This document shows positions 43,624-52,500 of a stretch of 64,000 nucleotides of DNA, one piece after another. The first letter of the stretch is position 1, and every line of letters begins with the position of its first letter. Both the position numbers and the translations under genes were made by a program. Where the stretch lies: the NCBI GenBank assembly GCA_046328115.1, contig JAXLXE010000005.1, positions 223,321 to 287,320 on the forward strand. Reading direction: 5' to 3'. The stretch comes from JAXLXE01 sp046328115 (GTDB lineage: Bacteria; Chloroflexota; UBA6077; JACCZL01). The notes below the pieces were generated by a model. The model worked only from the letters and a program-made list of their open reading frames with translations. It did not search any database and was not told the DNA's origin.

Positions 43624-45498
43624 CTACGCGACTCGGCGCAGTCCCCCCCGCCCCCCGGATGCCTCAGGTTCGATCCTGAACCGGCTTACCAGTTCGTTCA
43701 ACCGTTGAGCCGTGGAAGAAAGGTCTGCTGCCTGCGCGCTCATCTCCTGCACCTGGGCGGTCATTTCCTCTACTGATGCACTCACCTGCTCAGTAGCCGC
43801 GGAATTCTGTTCCGCCACCGCCGCGATACTCTCCATAGGCGTGATCAGCTCTCTACTGCGGCCGGCCATCTCCTGCGCCGCAGCCGCGATCTCGCCGACC
43901 TGGTCCACGGTGTTGCCAACGGCCTCGAGAATGTCTCGCAGAGCAGTGCCGGCCTCAGTCGCCTGGGCAGAACCACGCTCCACCTTCTCCGCGCCCTGTT
44001 CCATCGCCCGTACGGCGTGATCCGTCCCCGTCTGCACATTCTGAATCAGTGCCGCGATCTCCTTGGTCTCCGCCTGTGACCGCTCGGCAAGCTTCCGCAC
44101 CTCATCCGCCACCACGGCGAAGCCCTTGCCGTGCTCGCCCGCGCGCGCGGCCTCGATCGCGGCGTTCAGCGCCAGCAGGTTCGTCTGCTCCGCAATGTCG
44201 TTGATCGTCTCTACCACCGCGCCGATCTTCTCCCCAAGACGACCGAGCTCTTCAACCTTTGTGGCGGCCTCAGTGACCACGGCACGGATCTCCGTCATAC
44301 CGCCGACCGTTGCCTCAACGGCCTGCGCGCCCTGCGCGGCAGACGCTTGGGTCTGCTGCGACGCGGCGGCAACCGTCTGCGCGTTCGCGGCCACCTGCTC
44401 AATGCCCGATGCCATCTGATTGGTCGTCGTCCGTGCACCGCTCGAGGACTCCGCCTGGTCCTGCGCACCCCGGGCCACCTGCTGGATGGCGGACGCGACC
44501 TGCTGCACGGCCTGCCCACTCTGGCCAGCGGCATCGCCGAGCTGCTGGGAAGTCTGCGCGACGGTCTCGGCCGTGCGCTGCACGTTGCCAATCAACTCCT
44601 GAAGACCCTTCCTGGAAGACTCGTACGCCACAACTGAGCCGGCGACTTTATCGCGCATCTCGTTGACCTTAGCCGCGAGCAAGCCAATCTCGTCATGACG
44701 CTGACCTTCGATTGGAGCCGTCACCGGCTTCACCTCGCGGGTCAAGTCACCCTCCGCCATGGCTCGCAAAGCGTCGCCAAGCCAGGTTGCGCAGTTGTCC
44801 GCCAGCGACGTCACCACCCGCATCACCGGCTCCAGCCCCTTCACGATGCTCTGAGAGATGATCCACCCGGCCCCCAGTGCAAAGACCACCGCCATCCCCA
44901 TGACGACGACCACCGTCCGAACGGCAGCACTGAGCGAGGCCGCGGCCGCCTCAGCCGCCTCACGCCCCTGACGTACCTGCTCCGCGTTCAGCGCATCCAG
45001 CGACTTGGTGAGGTCCAGCATGAGCGGGACCACCTTGTTGAACAGCGAATCCACGGCAGCGGCATTGCCCTCGGGCGTGTTCAGCGCGGCATCTGCCAGC
45101 GACTGATTGAACACGTCCTTCCACGTCTTGTACGTGGCATCGTACTGCGCCACCAGCTTCTGCTCCGCCTCGTTCCGCGGCAGAGACTTGAACTTCCCCC
45201 ACTCATCCTCGGCCGCGGCCACGCTGGCCTTGACCCGATTCTGAAGCTCCCCGCTCGCCTTGGCATCCGACACCAGGATCACGCTACGCACGTCCCGCTG
45301 TGCTCGGGTCAGCATGATCTCAGTTCTACCCAGGTGGGACTGGCTCGGAAGCTGTCCCTCAATCGCCGCCGAGAGATGCTGCTGCACCCCGTACGCGGCA
45401 TTGATCCCCGCGTACCCCACCACACCCATCAGGGCGCAGACGATGACAAACGCGCCGAATAACTTGGTCCTGAGACGCAGATCGTTCAACCAACGCAT
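43624..45498 (-). CDS. Methyl-accepting chemotaxis protein C (intact)
   Basis: 624 residues from ATG 45498, with GGAGG about 10 nt upstream; the frame extends upstream without support. TM1 (LFGAFVIVCALMGVVGYAGI), a four-helix-bundle sensor (HLSAAIEGQLPSQSHLGRTE to about residue 190), TM2 (VVFALGAGWIISQSIV), HAMP, then a long signalling coiled coil with the hairpin tip ETINDIAEQTNLLALNAAIE and AARAGEHGKGFAVVADEVRK. It ends GGRGGLRRVA, the same tail as copy A. Signalling residues match A, B and D closely at protein level but nucleotides have drifted. The receptor binds CheW/CheA at the tip. It lacks the C-terminal NWETF-like tether for CheR. Confidence 0.95.
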   Translation of the reverse strand: MRWLNDLRLRTKLFGAFVIVCALMGVVGYAGINAAYGVQQHLSAAIEGQLPSQSHLGRTEIMLTRAQRDVRSVILVSDAKASGELQNRVKASVAAAEDEWGKFKSLPRNEAEQKLVAQYDATYKTWKDVFNQSLADAALNTPEGNAAAVDSLFNKVVPLMLDLTKSLDALNAEQVRQGREAAEAAAASLSAAVRTVVVVMGMAVVFALGAGWIISQSIVKGLEPVMRVVTSLADNCATWLGDALRAMAEGDLTREVKPVTAPIEGQRHDEIGLLAAKVNEMRDKVAGSVVAYESSRKGLQELIGNVQRTAETVAQTSQQLGDAAGQSGQAVQQVASAIQQVARGAQDQAESSSGARTTTNQMASGIEQVAANAQTVAAASQQTQASAAQGAQAVEATVGGMTEIRAVVTEAATKVEELGRLGEKIGAVVETINDIAEQTNLLALNAAIEAARAGEHGKGFAVVADEVRKLAERSQAETKEIAALIQNVQTGTDHAVRAMEQGAEKVERGSAQATEAGTALRDILEAVGNTVDQVGEIAAAAQEMAGRSRELITPMESIAAVAEQNSAATEQVSASVEEMTAQVQEMSAQAADLSSTAQRLNELVSRFRIEPEASGGRGGLRRVA

Positions 45499-45633
45499 GA
45501 CCAAGAGACCTCCCCCCAGCACCACCGAGTGGCTGGTTATTAGGCTCGTGCCCAGCCTGGTCACTAAGCGCCGCTGCGGCACGGCTGGTCGGTTAACGCT
45601 GCAAACAGGCTAGGCGGGACGCCGCCTGGCAAC

Positions 45634-45669
45634 GAAAAGACCCTGGGACGGCTCTCGCCATCCCAGGGC
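45634..45669 (-). terminator. Intrinsic terminator of the cheW operon
   Basis: On the minus strand CCCTGGGATGGC, GAGA loop, GCCGTCCCAGGG (45668-45641) forms a 12-bp stem with one G-U pair and a GNRA loop, followed by TCTTTTC. It lies 22 nt past the CheW stop at 45691. Confidence 0.85.
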
Positions 45670-45690
45670 CCTTTGACCATAGACGCGTTC

Positions 45691-46188
45691 CTACGCGGCC
45701 AGGTCGTCAACCTCCTGCCCGCTCAGCACGCGGGACAGGTCGAGCAGCAGCACCAAGCGATCCGTCAGCTTGGCCACGCCTCGGAGAAACGTGGTGTCGC
45801 CGGTCGTCACCAGGCTCGAGGGCGGCTCAACGATGTCGCCGCGCACGCGCAGCACCTCGCTGACACCATCCACCACCAGGCCAACCGTGTGCTGGTTGAG
45901 CTCCGCCACCACGATCCGGCTCCGGCGGGTGGGAGGAGTTGCCTCCAGCCCAAACCGCTGCCGAAGGTCGAGCACGGGGATCACGCGTCCGCGAAGGTTG
46001 GTGACACCCTCCACGAACTCCGGGCCGTTCGGCACCTGGGTGATCGGCTGCATCCGGATGATCTCCTGGACTCGGCCAATCTCCACGCCGTACGACTCAC
46101 CAGCGAGATCGAGGACCACGATCTGCTCCTCGTTGAAGCTCTGCACGCTCGTAGACGCGACCGGCTCCTGCACCGCTGTTGCCTCCAT
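45691..46188 (-). CDS. cheW: CheW chemotaxis coupling protein
   Basis: 165 residues, normal for CheW. Couples receptors to the CheA kinase. Typical features: EEQIVVLDLAGESYGVEIGR, VQEIIRMQPITQVPNGPEFV, EGVTNLRGRVIPVLDLRQRF and HTVGLVVDGVSEVLRV, ending FLRGVAKLTDRLVLLLDLSR. The Asn-Leu-Arg-Gly (NLRG) turn of the receptor and CheA interface is intact. It starts 2 nt after the stop of receptor D, clearly in one operon, and is followed by a strong terminator. No cheA, cheB, cheR or cheY is in the window. Confidence 0.95.
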   Translation of the reverse strand: MEATAVQEPVASTSVQSFNEEQIVVLDLAGESYGVEIGRVQEIIRMQPITQVPNGPEFVEGVTNLRGRVIPVLDLRQRFGLEATPPTRRSRIVVAELNQHTVGLVVDGVSEVLRVRGDIVEPPSSLVTTGDTTFLRGVAKLTDRLVLLLDLSRVLSGQEVDDLAA

Positions 46189-46190
46189 AG

Positions 46191-48110
46191 CTAGCTCGCC
46201 CTCCCAACCGCATGACCGCGGGTGCTGGCGCCCCAGTCGTCGTCACGCCTCCGCGCGACGACGTTGCCAGAGAACGCCGCATCAATCTTGAACTGCCCAA
46301 TCATCTGGCTGAGCTGATCCGCCGAGGTCGATAGCTCGCTCGCTTGCGCGCTCATCTCCTCCACCTGCGCCGTCATCTCTTCCACCGAGGCACTCACCTG
46401 CTCCGTCGCCGCTGAGTTCTCCTCAGCCACCGCCGCTATGCTCTCCATCGGTGTGATCAGCTCACGGCTCCGACCAGCCATCTCCTGCGCCGCCGCCGCG
46501 ATCTCCCCGACCTGCGACACCGTGTTGCCAACCGCCTGCAGGATGTCTCGCAGCGCGTTGCCTGCCTCAGCCGCCTGGGCCGAGCCCTGCTCCACCTTCT
46601 GCGCTCCCTGCTCCATCGCCTGCACCGCTTCCGTCGTCCCGCTCTGCACGTTCTGAATCAGCGCCGCGATCTCCTTCGTCTCCGTCTGCGACCGCTCGGC
46701 GAGCTTCCTCACCTCGTCGGCCACCACCGCAAATCCCTTCCCGTGTTCGCCGGCTCGCGCCGCCTCGATCGCCGCGTTCAGCGCCAGCAGGTTCGTCTGC
46801 TCAGCAATGTCGTTGATCGTCTCTACCACCGCGCCAATCTTCTCGCCCAGCCGCCCTAGCTCCTCCACCTTCGTGGCAGCCTCCGTGACCACCGCGCGAA
46901 TCTCCGTCATCCCCTGCACCGTCGCCTCTACGGCCTGCGCTCCCTGCTCCGCTGACGCCTTCGCCTGCTGTGAGGCCGCCGCCACCGTCTGCGCGTTCGC
47001 CGCCACCTGCTCGATCCCAGTCGCCATCTGGTTCGTCGTCGTCCGCGCCCCGCCCGAGGCCTCGGCCTGGTCCTGCGCTCCACGCGCCACCTGCTGGATC
47101 GCGGATGCCACCTGCTGCACCGCCTGGCCACTCTGGCCCGCCGCGTCACCAAGCTGCTGCGACGTCTCCGCCACAGACTCCGCCGTCCGCTGCACGCTGC
47201 CAATCAGCTCCTGCAGCGACTTCCGAGAGTTCTCGTACGCCACCACCGAGCCGGCCACCATGTCACGCAGCTTGTTCGTCTTCTCCGCAAGCTGCCCAAC
47301 CTCGTCCTTGCCGTACTGGTCGATCGGTGCCGTCACCGGCTTCACTTCCCGCGTCAGGTCACCATCCGCCATCGCTCGCAGCGCGTCGCCCAGCCACGTC
47401 GCGCAGTTGTCCGCAAGCGACGTCACCACCCGCATCACCGGCTTGAGCCCGTTCACCACGCTGTTGCTGATGATCCACCCGGCTGACAGCGCGAAGAGCA
47501 CGGCGATCGCCGCCACGGACAACACGGTGGTGTACGCGGTGCTCATGGCAGACGTCGCTTCAGCCGCCTGCTCGTGCTCCTGCTTGACCAGCTCCGCGTT
47601 GATCCCGTCAAACGACTTGGTCAACTCCAGCATGAGCGGGACAACCTTGTTGAACAGCGCGTCCGTCGCCGCCGCATTGCCTTCAGGCGTGTTCAGCGCG
47701 GCATCCGCCAGCGACTGCATGAACACGGGCTTCCAGGTAGCGTAGGTCGCGTCATACTGGGCCATCAGCTTCTTCTCGGCCTCGGACGCGTGGTGCGACT
47801 TGTACTTCGCCCACTCCTCCTCAGCTGTGGCCACGCTGGCCTTGACCCGATTCTGAAACTCCTCGCTGGCCTTGGCGTCCGCCGCCAGAATCACGCTGCG
47901 GACGTCCCGCTGAGCCCGCGTGAGGTGGACCTCGGCCCGAGCGACGTGCATCTGGCTAGGCAGCAAATCCTCTACCGCCTCGTCCAGGTGCGACTTGATG
48001 CCCTGTGCCGCGTTGATGCCGGCGTAGCCGACCACGCCCATCAGGAGACACACAACTACGAACGAGCCGAAGAGCTTCGTCCGCAATGGCAGGTCATTCA
48101 ACCAGCCCAT
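46191..48110 (-). CDS. Methyl-accepting chemotaxis protein D (intact)
   Basis: 639 residues from ATG 48110, with GGAG 8 nt upstream. MGWLNDLPLRTKLFGSFVVV starts TM1; the four-helix-bundle sensor (HLDEAVEDLLPSQMHVARAE) is related to that of receptor C (shared RAQRDVRSVIL, SLADAALNTPEGNAAA, LFNKVVPLML). TM2, HAMP and signalling hairpin are nearly identical to copies A and B. The end is different (FSGNVVARRRDDDWGASTRG), replacing the GGRGGLRRVA tail. The stop lies 2 nt before cheW. This is the only intact gene with the near-identical module, so it could be the functional version to which A and B correspond. Confidence 0.95.
   Translation of the reverse strand: MGWLNDLPLRTKLFGSFVVVCLLMGVVGYAGINAAQGIKSHLDEAVEDLLPSQMHVARAEVHLTRAQRDVRSVILAADAKASEEFQNRVKASVATAEEEWAKYKSHHASEAEKKLMAQYDATYATWKPVFMQSLADAALNTPEGNAAATDALFNKVVPLMLELTKSFDGINAELVKQEHEQAAEATSAMSTAYTTVLSVAAIAVLFALSAGWIISNSVVNGLKPVMRVVTSLADNCATWLGDALRAMADGDLTREVKPVTAPIDQYGKDEVGQLAEKTNKLRDMVAGSVVAYENSRKSLQELIGSVQRTAESVAETSQQLGDAAGQSGQAVQQVASAIQQVARGAQDQAEASGGARTTTNQMATGIEQVAANAQTVAAASQQAKASAEQGAQAVEATVQGMTEIRAVVTEAATKVEELGRLGEKIGAVVETINDIAEQTNLLALNAAIEAARAGEHGKGFAVVADEVRKLAERSQTETKEIAALIQNVQSGTTEAVQAMEQGAQKVEQGSAQAAEAGNALRDILQAVGNTVSQVGEIAAAAQEMAGRSRELITPMESIAAVAEENSAATEQVSASVEEMTAQVEEMSAQASELSTSADQLSQMIGQFKIDAAFSGNVVARRRDDDWGASTRGHAVGRAS
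46285..47496 (-). repeat. Repeat copy D of the near-identical chemoreceptor signalling module
   Basis: 1212 nt, from the end of TM2 to near the C-terminus, matching 41575-42788 (copy B) and 39491-40694 plus (copy A). The frame is intact here. Homology stops abruptly at the outer end of TM2, where the sensor halves become unrelated or only distantly related. Confidence 0.9.
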
Positions 48111-48621
48111 TCTTATCTCCAAGCTCCCACGGATCCGCGGCGTGAGCCAGCCCGGTCGTGCGTCCCGGCTTCGGACGTAATCGCAATATTCCCCCCAGGT
48201 TGCACAGGTAACGACCGCTGCTCGCACCAGGGGACGGCGCGGCCGCAAAGAGGGGGCTGGCGATCTCCAGGCAGTCCTCAAACACGGACGTCAAGCAAGG
48301 CCAGAGGGTGGCGGCCGACGCGCGGTCGGCCGCCACACGTATCGTGGGATCCCGCCCCACGCCAGCGCGCGGAGCCGGCGGCGACGACCAGCGCTCGCCG
48401 CCGCCCACGACCGTTCAGGCTCCACCGCGGACATGCTGCCACCCACCCGGCGCCCCAGGGCAAACCAGAGAACGGCAATCCGCGGAATGAGCGAGCGCGG
48501 GCCGGCACACTGCCATGCCGCGTTCATTAGCGACTATCGGCGGGCGGGCACGTCGCGCGAGATTTTCAGAGCCAGACCGCTCAGCGTCCGCGCGGAACAG
48601 AAGCCCCGGTAGCGGAGACGG
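48111..48621. other. 511-bp intergenic region with a 12-bp perfect hairpin
   Basis: No convincing gene on either strand. GTGGCGGCCGAC (48308-48319), GCGCG loop, GTCGGCCGCCAC (48325-48336) forms a perfect stem. It is 286 nt beyond the stop of the small minus-strand gene and 198 nt upstream of receptor D. The last 30 nt before 48110 contain the receptor's ribosome binding site. Control sequences of the receptor-CheW operon should lie here, but I see no clear promoter. Confidence 0.5.
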
Positions 48622-48876
48622 TTATCCCTGAGACGGCTGCGTGAATCGCGCCGCGCGCTCACGGATGGTCTGCGCGAGCTCCACGTACTCCTCGCCCGCC
48701 TCAGCCAGACGCTCCATGGCCGCGGACAGCTCCCGCAGCCGCTCAGCCAGGCTGTAGAGCAGCTCCGCCTGGCGATCCGTCAGCTTGCCGTCCGGCTGGG
48801 CAGACGCCATCTGCTGAACCGCCCGCCAGAGCTGAAACCGCCATCGCTGCTGCGGCGTGAGCTCGTCAGATGCCAC
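48622..48876 (-). CDS. Small helical hypothetical protein
   Basis: 84 residues from GTG 48876, with GGAGGG 4 nt upstream; this start is preferred over ones further upstream. Almost wholly alpha-helical and charged: ELTPQQRWRFQLWRAVQQMA, then LTDRQAELLYSLAERLRELS and ERLAEAGEEYVELAQTIRER, a probable two- or three-helix coiled coil. No signal peptide or membrane segment. Family not recognised. The position next to the chemoreceptor cluster is not informative. Confidence 0.7.
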   Translation of the reverse strand: MASDELTPQQRWRFQLWRAVQQMASAQPDGKLTDRQAELLYSLAERLRELSAAMERLAEAGEEYVELAQTIRERAARFTQPSQG

Positions 48877-49002
48877 CGTGCCCTCCGTATTCCCCGATCC
48901 AGTTGGTGCCGCCAGCATACCACAGCCCGGATCGCCGTGGCAATAGTGCAAGGTAAGATCTAGTCAGCGCGCCGAACACACCTGATACCATCAGGCAGCG
49001 GC

Positions 49003-50184
49003 ATGAACGATCAACTGCCCCTGTCCGGCCAGGCCCACGGGCGCGAAGAGCCGCTGCGCCGCGCGCTCGCCGTCCAGGTCGCCACCAGGCGCCACCTGCA
49101 GTTCCCCGCTCGCGGTGCCCTCGCCTACCGCCGCTCGGACGCAGAGCCACATCTCGTAGACCAGTGGTACCTCGCCTCTCAGCTCTGGGCAGACGCCGTG
49201 CTCTTGCCCCTCCTGCCCGCGCCCGCCGCCGCCAGCACCCGGTCCGACCTCATCAGTGGGTTCGCCTTTCTCGAACACCTCTGGGACCGCCGCCAAACCG
49301 GCTACTGCCCCCGCTGCCAGATCGATGGCTCCGGCGTGACCCGCGAGACCCGCTATACGGACGACAACGCCGTAGCCGGCCTCGCTCTCCTCGCCGCCGC
49401 CTCCACCCTCCCCACCAAACACCGTGATCAACTGCTCGGCCTGGCCCAGCGCGAAGCCGCCTACCTCACCAACACACGCGTCTGGGACAACACCTTCGGC
49501 GGCGGCTACTGGTGGAACACCGACCTCGGCAACACCGCTGAAGGCAAACCAGCCCAGACCAACGCCCTGGCCGCCCTCTTCCTCGCCCGTCTCGCCGCCG
49601 CCACGGGCATACCAGGCTATCGCGACTGGGCCGTCGCAATCGTAGATTGGCTTGACGTAACCCTCTGGGACCCGGCCCGATCGCTGTATCGCTGGAGCAT
49701 GGCCTACCAGCATCCAGAATCACGCGGCGGCGGCGCCATCGTTGTCAATCGGTACTTCAACTACGATCAAGCCATCGCCATCGAGGCCAAAATCGCACTC
49801 GCCGACCTCATCGGCTCCTCACGCCACCGCGCACAGGCCATCCAGATCGGCCACGCGCTGCACAGCGCCTTCTGGGATGACACGCTGGGCGGCTACGACC
49901 TGGAGGCGGGCGTCCCTCAAGTGTTCACCAGCTACGGTGCCTGGGCCAGCCTGGGCCACCTCGCGCTCTATGAGCTCACCGGCGAGCCACACTGGCACGC
50001 CTTCGCGCAGGGCAACGTGGCGGCCATGGACCGCCACCTGGGACAACCTGATGGGAGCTACGCCTGCAGCGCCGCCGCGAGATCCGGCTCCACCGTGACG
50101 GTGGACCGGACCCGCGACACCGCCGCCCAGGCCTGGGCCCAGCATCTGCTGGCCAGGCTCGCGGCACTCTCCCTGGTCGACTGA
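49003..50184 (+). CDS. Cytoplasmic (alpha/alpha)6-barrel protein resembling GH76
   Basis: 393 residues, ATG 49003. No signal peptide. Pattern of glycoside hydrolase family 76 and related six-hairpin barrels: YTDDNAVAGLALLAAASTLP, WDNTFGGGYWWNTDLGNTAE, KPAQTNALAALFLARLAAAT, WDPARSLYRWSMAY and FNYDQAIAIEAKIALADLIG. GH76 catalytic residues are a pair of aspartates in a DD motif; TDDN near residue 119 is a candidate. Lack of an export signal is unusual for GH76, so a role on internal oligosaccharides or a lost enzyme function is possible. A short inverted repeat CTGATACCATCAG upstream (48981-48993) may belong to its promoter. Confidence 0.7.
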   Translation: MNDQLPLSGQAHGREEPLRRALAVQVATRRHLQFPARGALAYRRSDAEPHLVDQWYLASQLWADAVLLPLLPAPAAASTRSDLISGFAFLEHLWDRRQTGYCPRCQIDGSGVTRETRYTDDNAVAGLALLAAASTLPTKHRDQLLGLAQREAAYLTNTRVWDNTFGGGYWWNTDLGNTAEGKPAQTNALAALFLARLAAATGIPGYRDWAVAIVDWLDVTLWDPARSLYRWSMAYQHPESRGGGAIVVNRYFNYDQAIAIEAKIALADLIGSSRHRAQAIQIGHALHSAFWDDTLGGYDLEAGVPQVFTSYGAWASLGHLALYELTGEPHWHAFAQGNVAAMDRHLGQPDGSYACSAAARSGSTVTVDRTRDTAAQAWAQHLLARLAALSLVD

Positions 50185-50194
50185 CAGACGGCGG

Positions 50195-52408
50195 CTAGCT
50201 CACCTTGAACTGCGCCATCAGCCGGCGCAGCTCCCCGGCCGTCCCGGCAACCTCCCCAGCCTGGTGGCCAAACTGGCCCACGTTCGCGGTCATCTGCTCA
50301 GCGGAGGCGCTCACCTCTTCCGCCGCGGCGCTGTTCTGTTCAGACACGCTCGCCGCGCCCGCGATGGCGCTCTGCGCCGCCTCCACGTAGCTCGCAACGC
50401 CTCTGGCCGCCTGGGCAATCTCGTGCACGCGCTCAGCCGTGCGTTCCGCCGCTTCCCGGATCGACGCCAGCGCCACGCGCGCCTGCTCGGCACTCGCGGC
50501 ACCCTCGCCCACCTTCGACGCCCCCGCACCCATCGCGGTGGCCGCCTCCCGCATCTCCCCCTGCACCGTCTCAATCAGCTCGCCGATCTGCTTCGTCTCC
50601 GCCCGCGAGCGTTCCGCCAGCTTTCGAACCTCGTCCGCCACCACGGCAAACCCCTTGCCGTGCTCGCCGGCCCGCGCCGCCTCGATCGCCGCGTTCAGTG
50701 CAAGCAGATTCGTCTGATCGGCGATCTCGTTGATCGTCTCAACCACCTCGCCGATCCGGGCGCCCAGCCCGTCCAGCGTCCGCACTCGCTCCGAGGCCGC
50801 GCTCACCACGTCGCGGATCTCTCCCATCCGGTCGACGATGGACTCCACCGCGCCGGCCCCAGCCCGGGCGGAGTCACGCGTCTCATCGCTCGCGCGGGAC
50901 ACCATGCCCACCGCGTCCTGGACGCGTCCAATACCCTCGGCCATCTGGCCCGTCGCGCCGCGCGCATCCTCCAGGTTCCTGGTCTGATCACTGGAGGCTG
51001 TCGCCACGTGCTGCATCGCCGTGGCAACCTCTCCCACCGCGTGCGAGCTCTCCTGAGCCACCAGGCCAAGCCGCTCCGCCGTCACCGCCAGACCCTCGGC
51101 CGACCGTTGCACCTCGCCGATCACGGAACGCAGATGGTGGGTCATATCCTGGAAAGCCCGTCCCAGCAGGTCCTCCCCAGACTTCGGGCTGACTCCGGTG
51201 GAGAGATCCCCAGCGGACATCGCCTGCGCCACCTGCGCCATCGTCCGCTGGTACTCAATCATCGTCGCAAAGGCCCGCGCCATCTGGCCCAGCTCATCTG
51301 TGGACGTGGAATCCACCCGCTGGTTGAGATCCCCCATCGCCAGTCCATCCGCCGCCACGGCCACGCGTGACACCCGGGTCACGATCGATCCGGCCACCCA
51401 CCAGGCGCCCGTGGCGATCAGCGACGCCGCGGCCGCCAGCGCCGCCAGCATCGTCCACTTCAGGCTCGTCGCATCTGCCACGGCCTCGTCCGCGTCCTGC
51501 GCGGCCAGCGCGGTCCAGCCCACGCCAGGGTACGTCGCGTAGCCGCTGGACCTTCCCCAGGCCTCCAACACGGGCTGGGCGCCGCCCAGCGCAGTTCCCT
51601 CCGTCCAACCCCCGGCACTCGTGCCGGCCCCCACCACGCTCGCCCGAGTCGCGTACGGCTGCCGCAGCACGTCCGCCACCACCGGCGACGCCAGGGCCAG
51701 GCCCTCGGCGGACACCAGCGCCAGCCGCAAACTCCCCAGTCCACCCGCGTGTGCCTGCTTCTCCACATCGCTCAGCACCGTCAGTGCAACGTCCCAGTTG
51801 AACCGGTTCGTCCACACCCCAACCACGTTGCCATCCGCGTCACGAATGGGCGCCGTGAACGACATCGCCAGATCCGCCCCGTCAGCCCGGCCAAACACAT
51901 CCGCCATCAGATCGTCGTGGTGAACGTCATCCACCAGGCTCTGCCCCGCGCCGATCTGGCCAGCCATCGCTGCCCGGTACCACGCCGCGTCGCCCACGTC
52001 CCGGCCCAGCAGCGACGCGGTCGCCGGAAGGGCGTTGCCCTCCAGGTCCACCCCGTTCACCGCCACCACACGCCCGGACGCGTCCGCCACCACCATCAGT
52101 TTGTAGATCGGCGTGTACGCCCCCATCATCGTGTCCATCCACGCCGTCACCCGCTCAGGATCCATCGACTTCGCCGGATCGCTCAGCGCGAATGCCTGCA
52201 CGTCGCCATAGCGCTCGAACAGGTTGCGGTCCAGCTTGTCGATCGCGTTGAACGCGATGTCCTGCAGCCGCGCACCCGCGGCCTGCACCAACGAACCGGA
52301 CGCCGTCCGGTAGGCAAAGAGGCTGACAAACGCCAGCGGAGCCAGCCCCAGCAACAAGAACGCGGCCAGCAGCTTTGTGCGCACGCTGGCGTTCGCAACG
52401 CGGTCCAT
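50195..52408 (-). CDS. Methyl-accepting chemotaxis protein E with dCache-like sensor
   Basis: 737 residues. TM1 (LLAAFLLLGLAPLAFVSLFA), a long extracytoplasmic sensor of about 270 residues with Cache features (YTPIYKLMVVADASGRVVAV, then SLLGRDVGDAAWYRAAMAGQ, TAPIRDADGNVVGVWTNRFN, and a second module GGWTEGTALGG to YPGVGWTALA), TM2 about 315-340, HAMP, and the signalling hairpin ETINEIADQTNLLALNAAIE with AARAGEHGKGFAVVADEVRK. Cache domains often bind amino acids or organic acids. The signalling part is clearly diverged from that of receptors A-D. It is separated from them by two other genes, so probably transcribed on its own. Intact. Confidence 0.95.
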   Translation of the reverse strand: MDRVANASVRTKLLAAFLLLGLAPLAFVSLFAYRTASGSLVQAAGARLQDIAFNAIDKLDRNLFERYGDVQAFALSDPAKSMDPERVTAWMDTMMGAYTPIYKLMVVADASGRVVAVNGVDLEGNALPATASLLGRDVGDAAWYRAAMAGQIGAGQSLVDDVHHDDLMADVFGRADGADLAMSFTAPIRDADGNVVGVWTNRFNWDVALTVLSDVEKQAHAGGLGSLRLALVSAEGLALASPVVADVLRQPYATRASVVGAGTSAGGWTEGTALGGAQPVLEAWGRSSGYATYPGVGWTALAAQDADEAVADATSLKWTMLAALAAAASLIATGAWWVAGSIVTRVSRVAVAADGLAMGDLNQRVDSTSTDELGQMARAFATMIEYQRTMAQVAQAMSAGDLSTGVSPKSGEDLLGRAFQDMTHHLRSVIGEVQRSAEGLAVTAERLGLVAQESSHAVGEVATAMQHVATASSDQTRNLEDARGATGQMAEGIGRVQDAVGMVSRASDETRDSARAGAGAVESIVDRMGEIRDVVSAASERVRTLDGLGARIGEVVETINEIADQTNLLALNAAIEAARAGEHGKGFAVVADEVRKLAERSRAETKQIGELIETVQGEMREAATAMGAGASKVGEGAASAEQARVALASIREAAERTAERVHEIAQAARGVASYVEAAQSAIAGAASVSEQNSAAAEEVSASAEQMTANVGQFGHQAGEVAGTAGELRRLMAQFKVS

Positions 52409-52500
52409 CGTCCACTCCGGCGCGCCTTTTCCACAGGCCGCGCCCTCAGACTCCCCCGTCGCTTAAACGCCGTGAACCGATCTCGTGGGATGGCGGGCGG

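Noticed and set aside
48278..48527. Minus- and plus-strand small frames in the 48.1-48.6 kb gap
   Set aside because: Arg/Pro/Gly-rich, without ribosome binding sites, and overlapping each other and a perfect hairpin.
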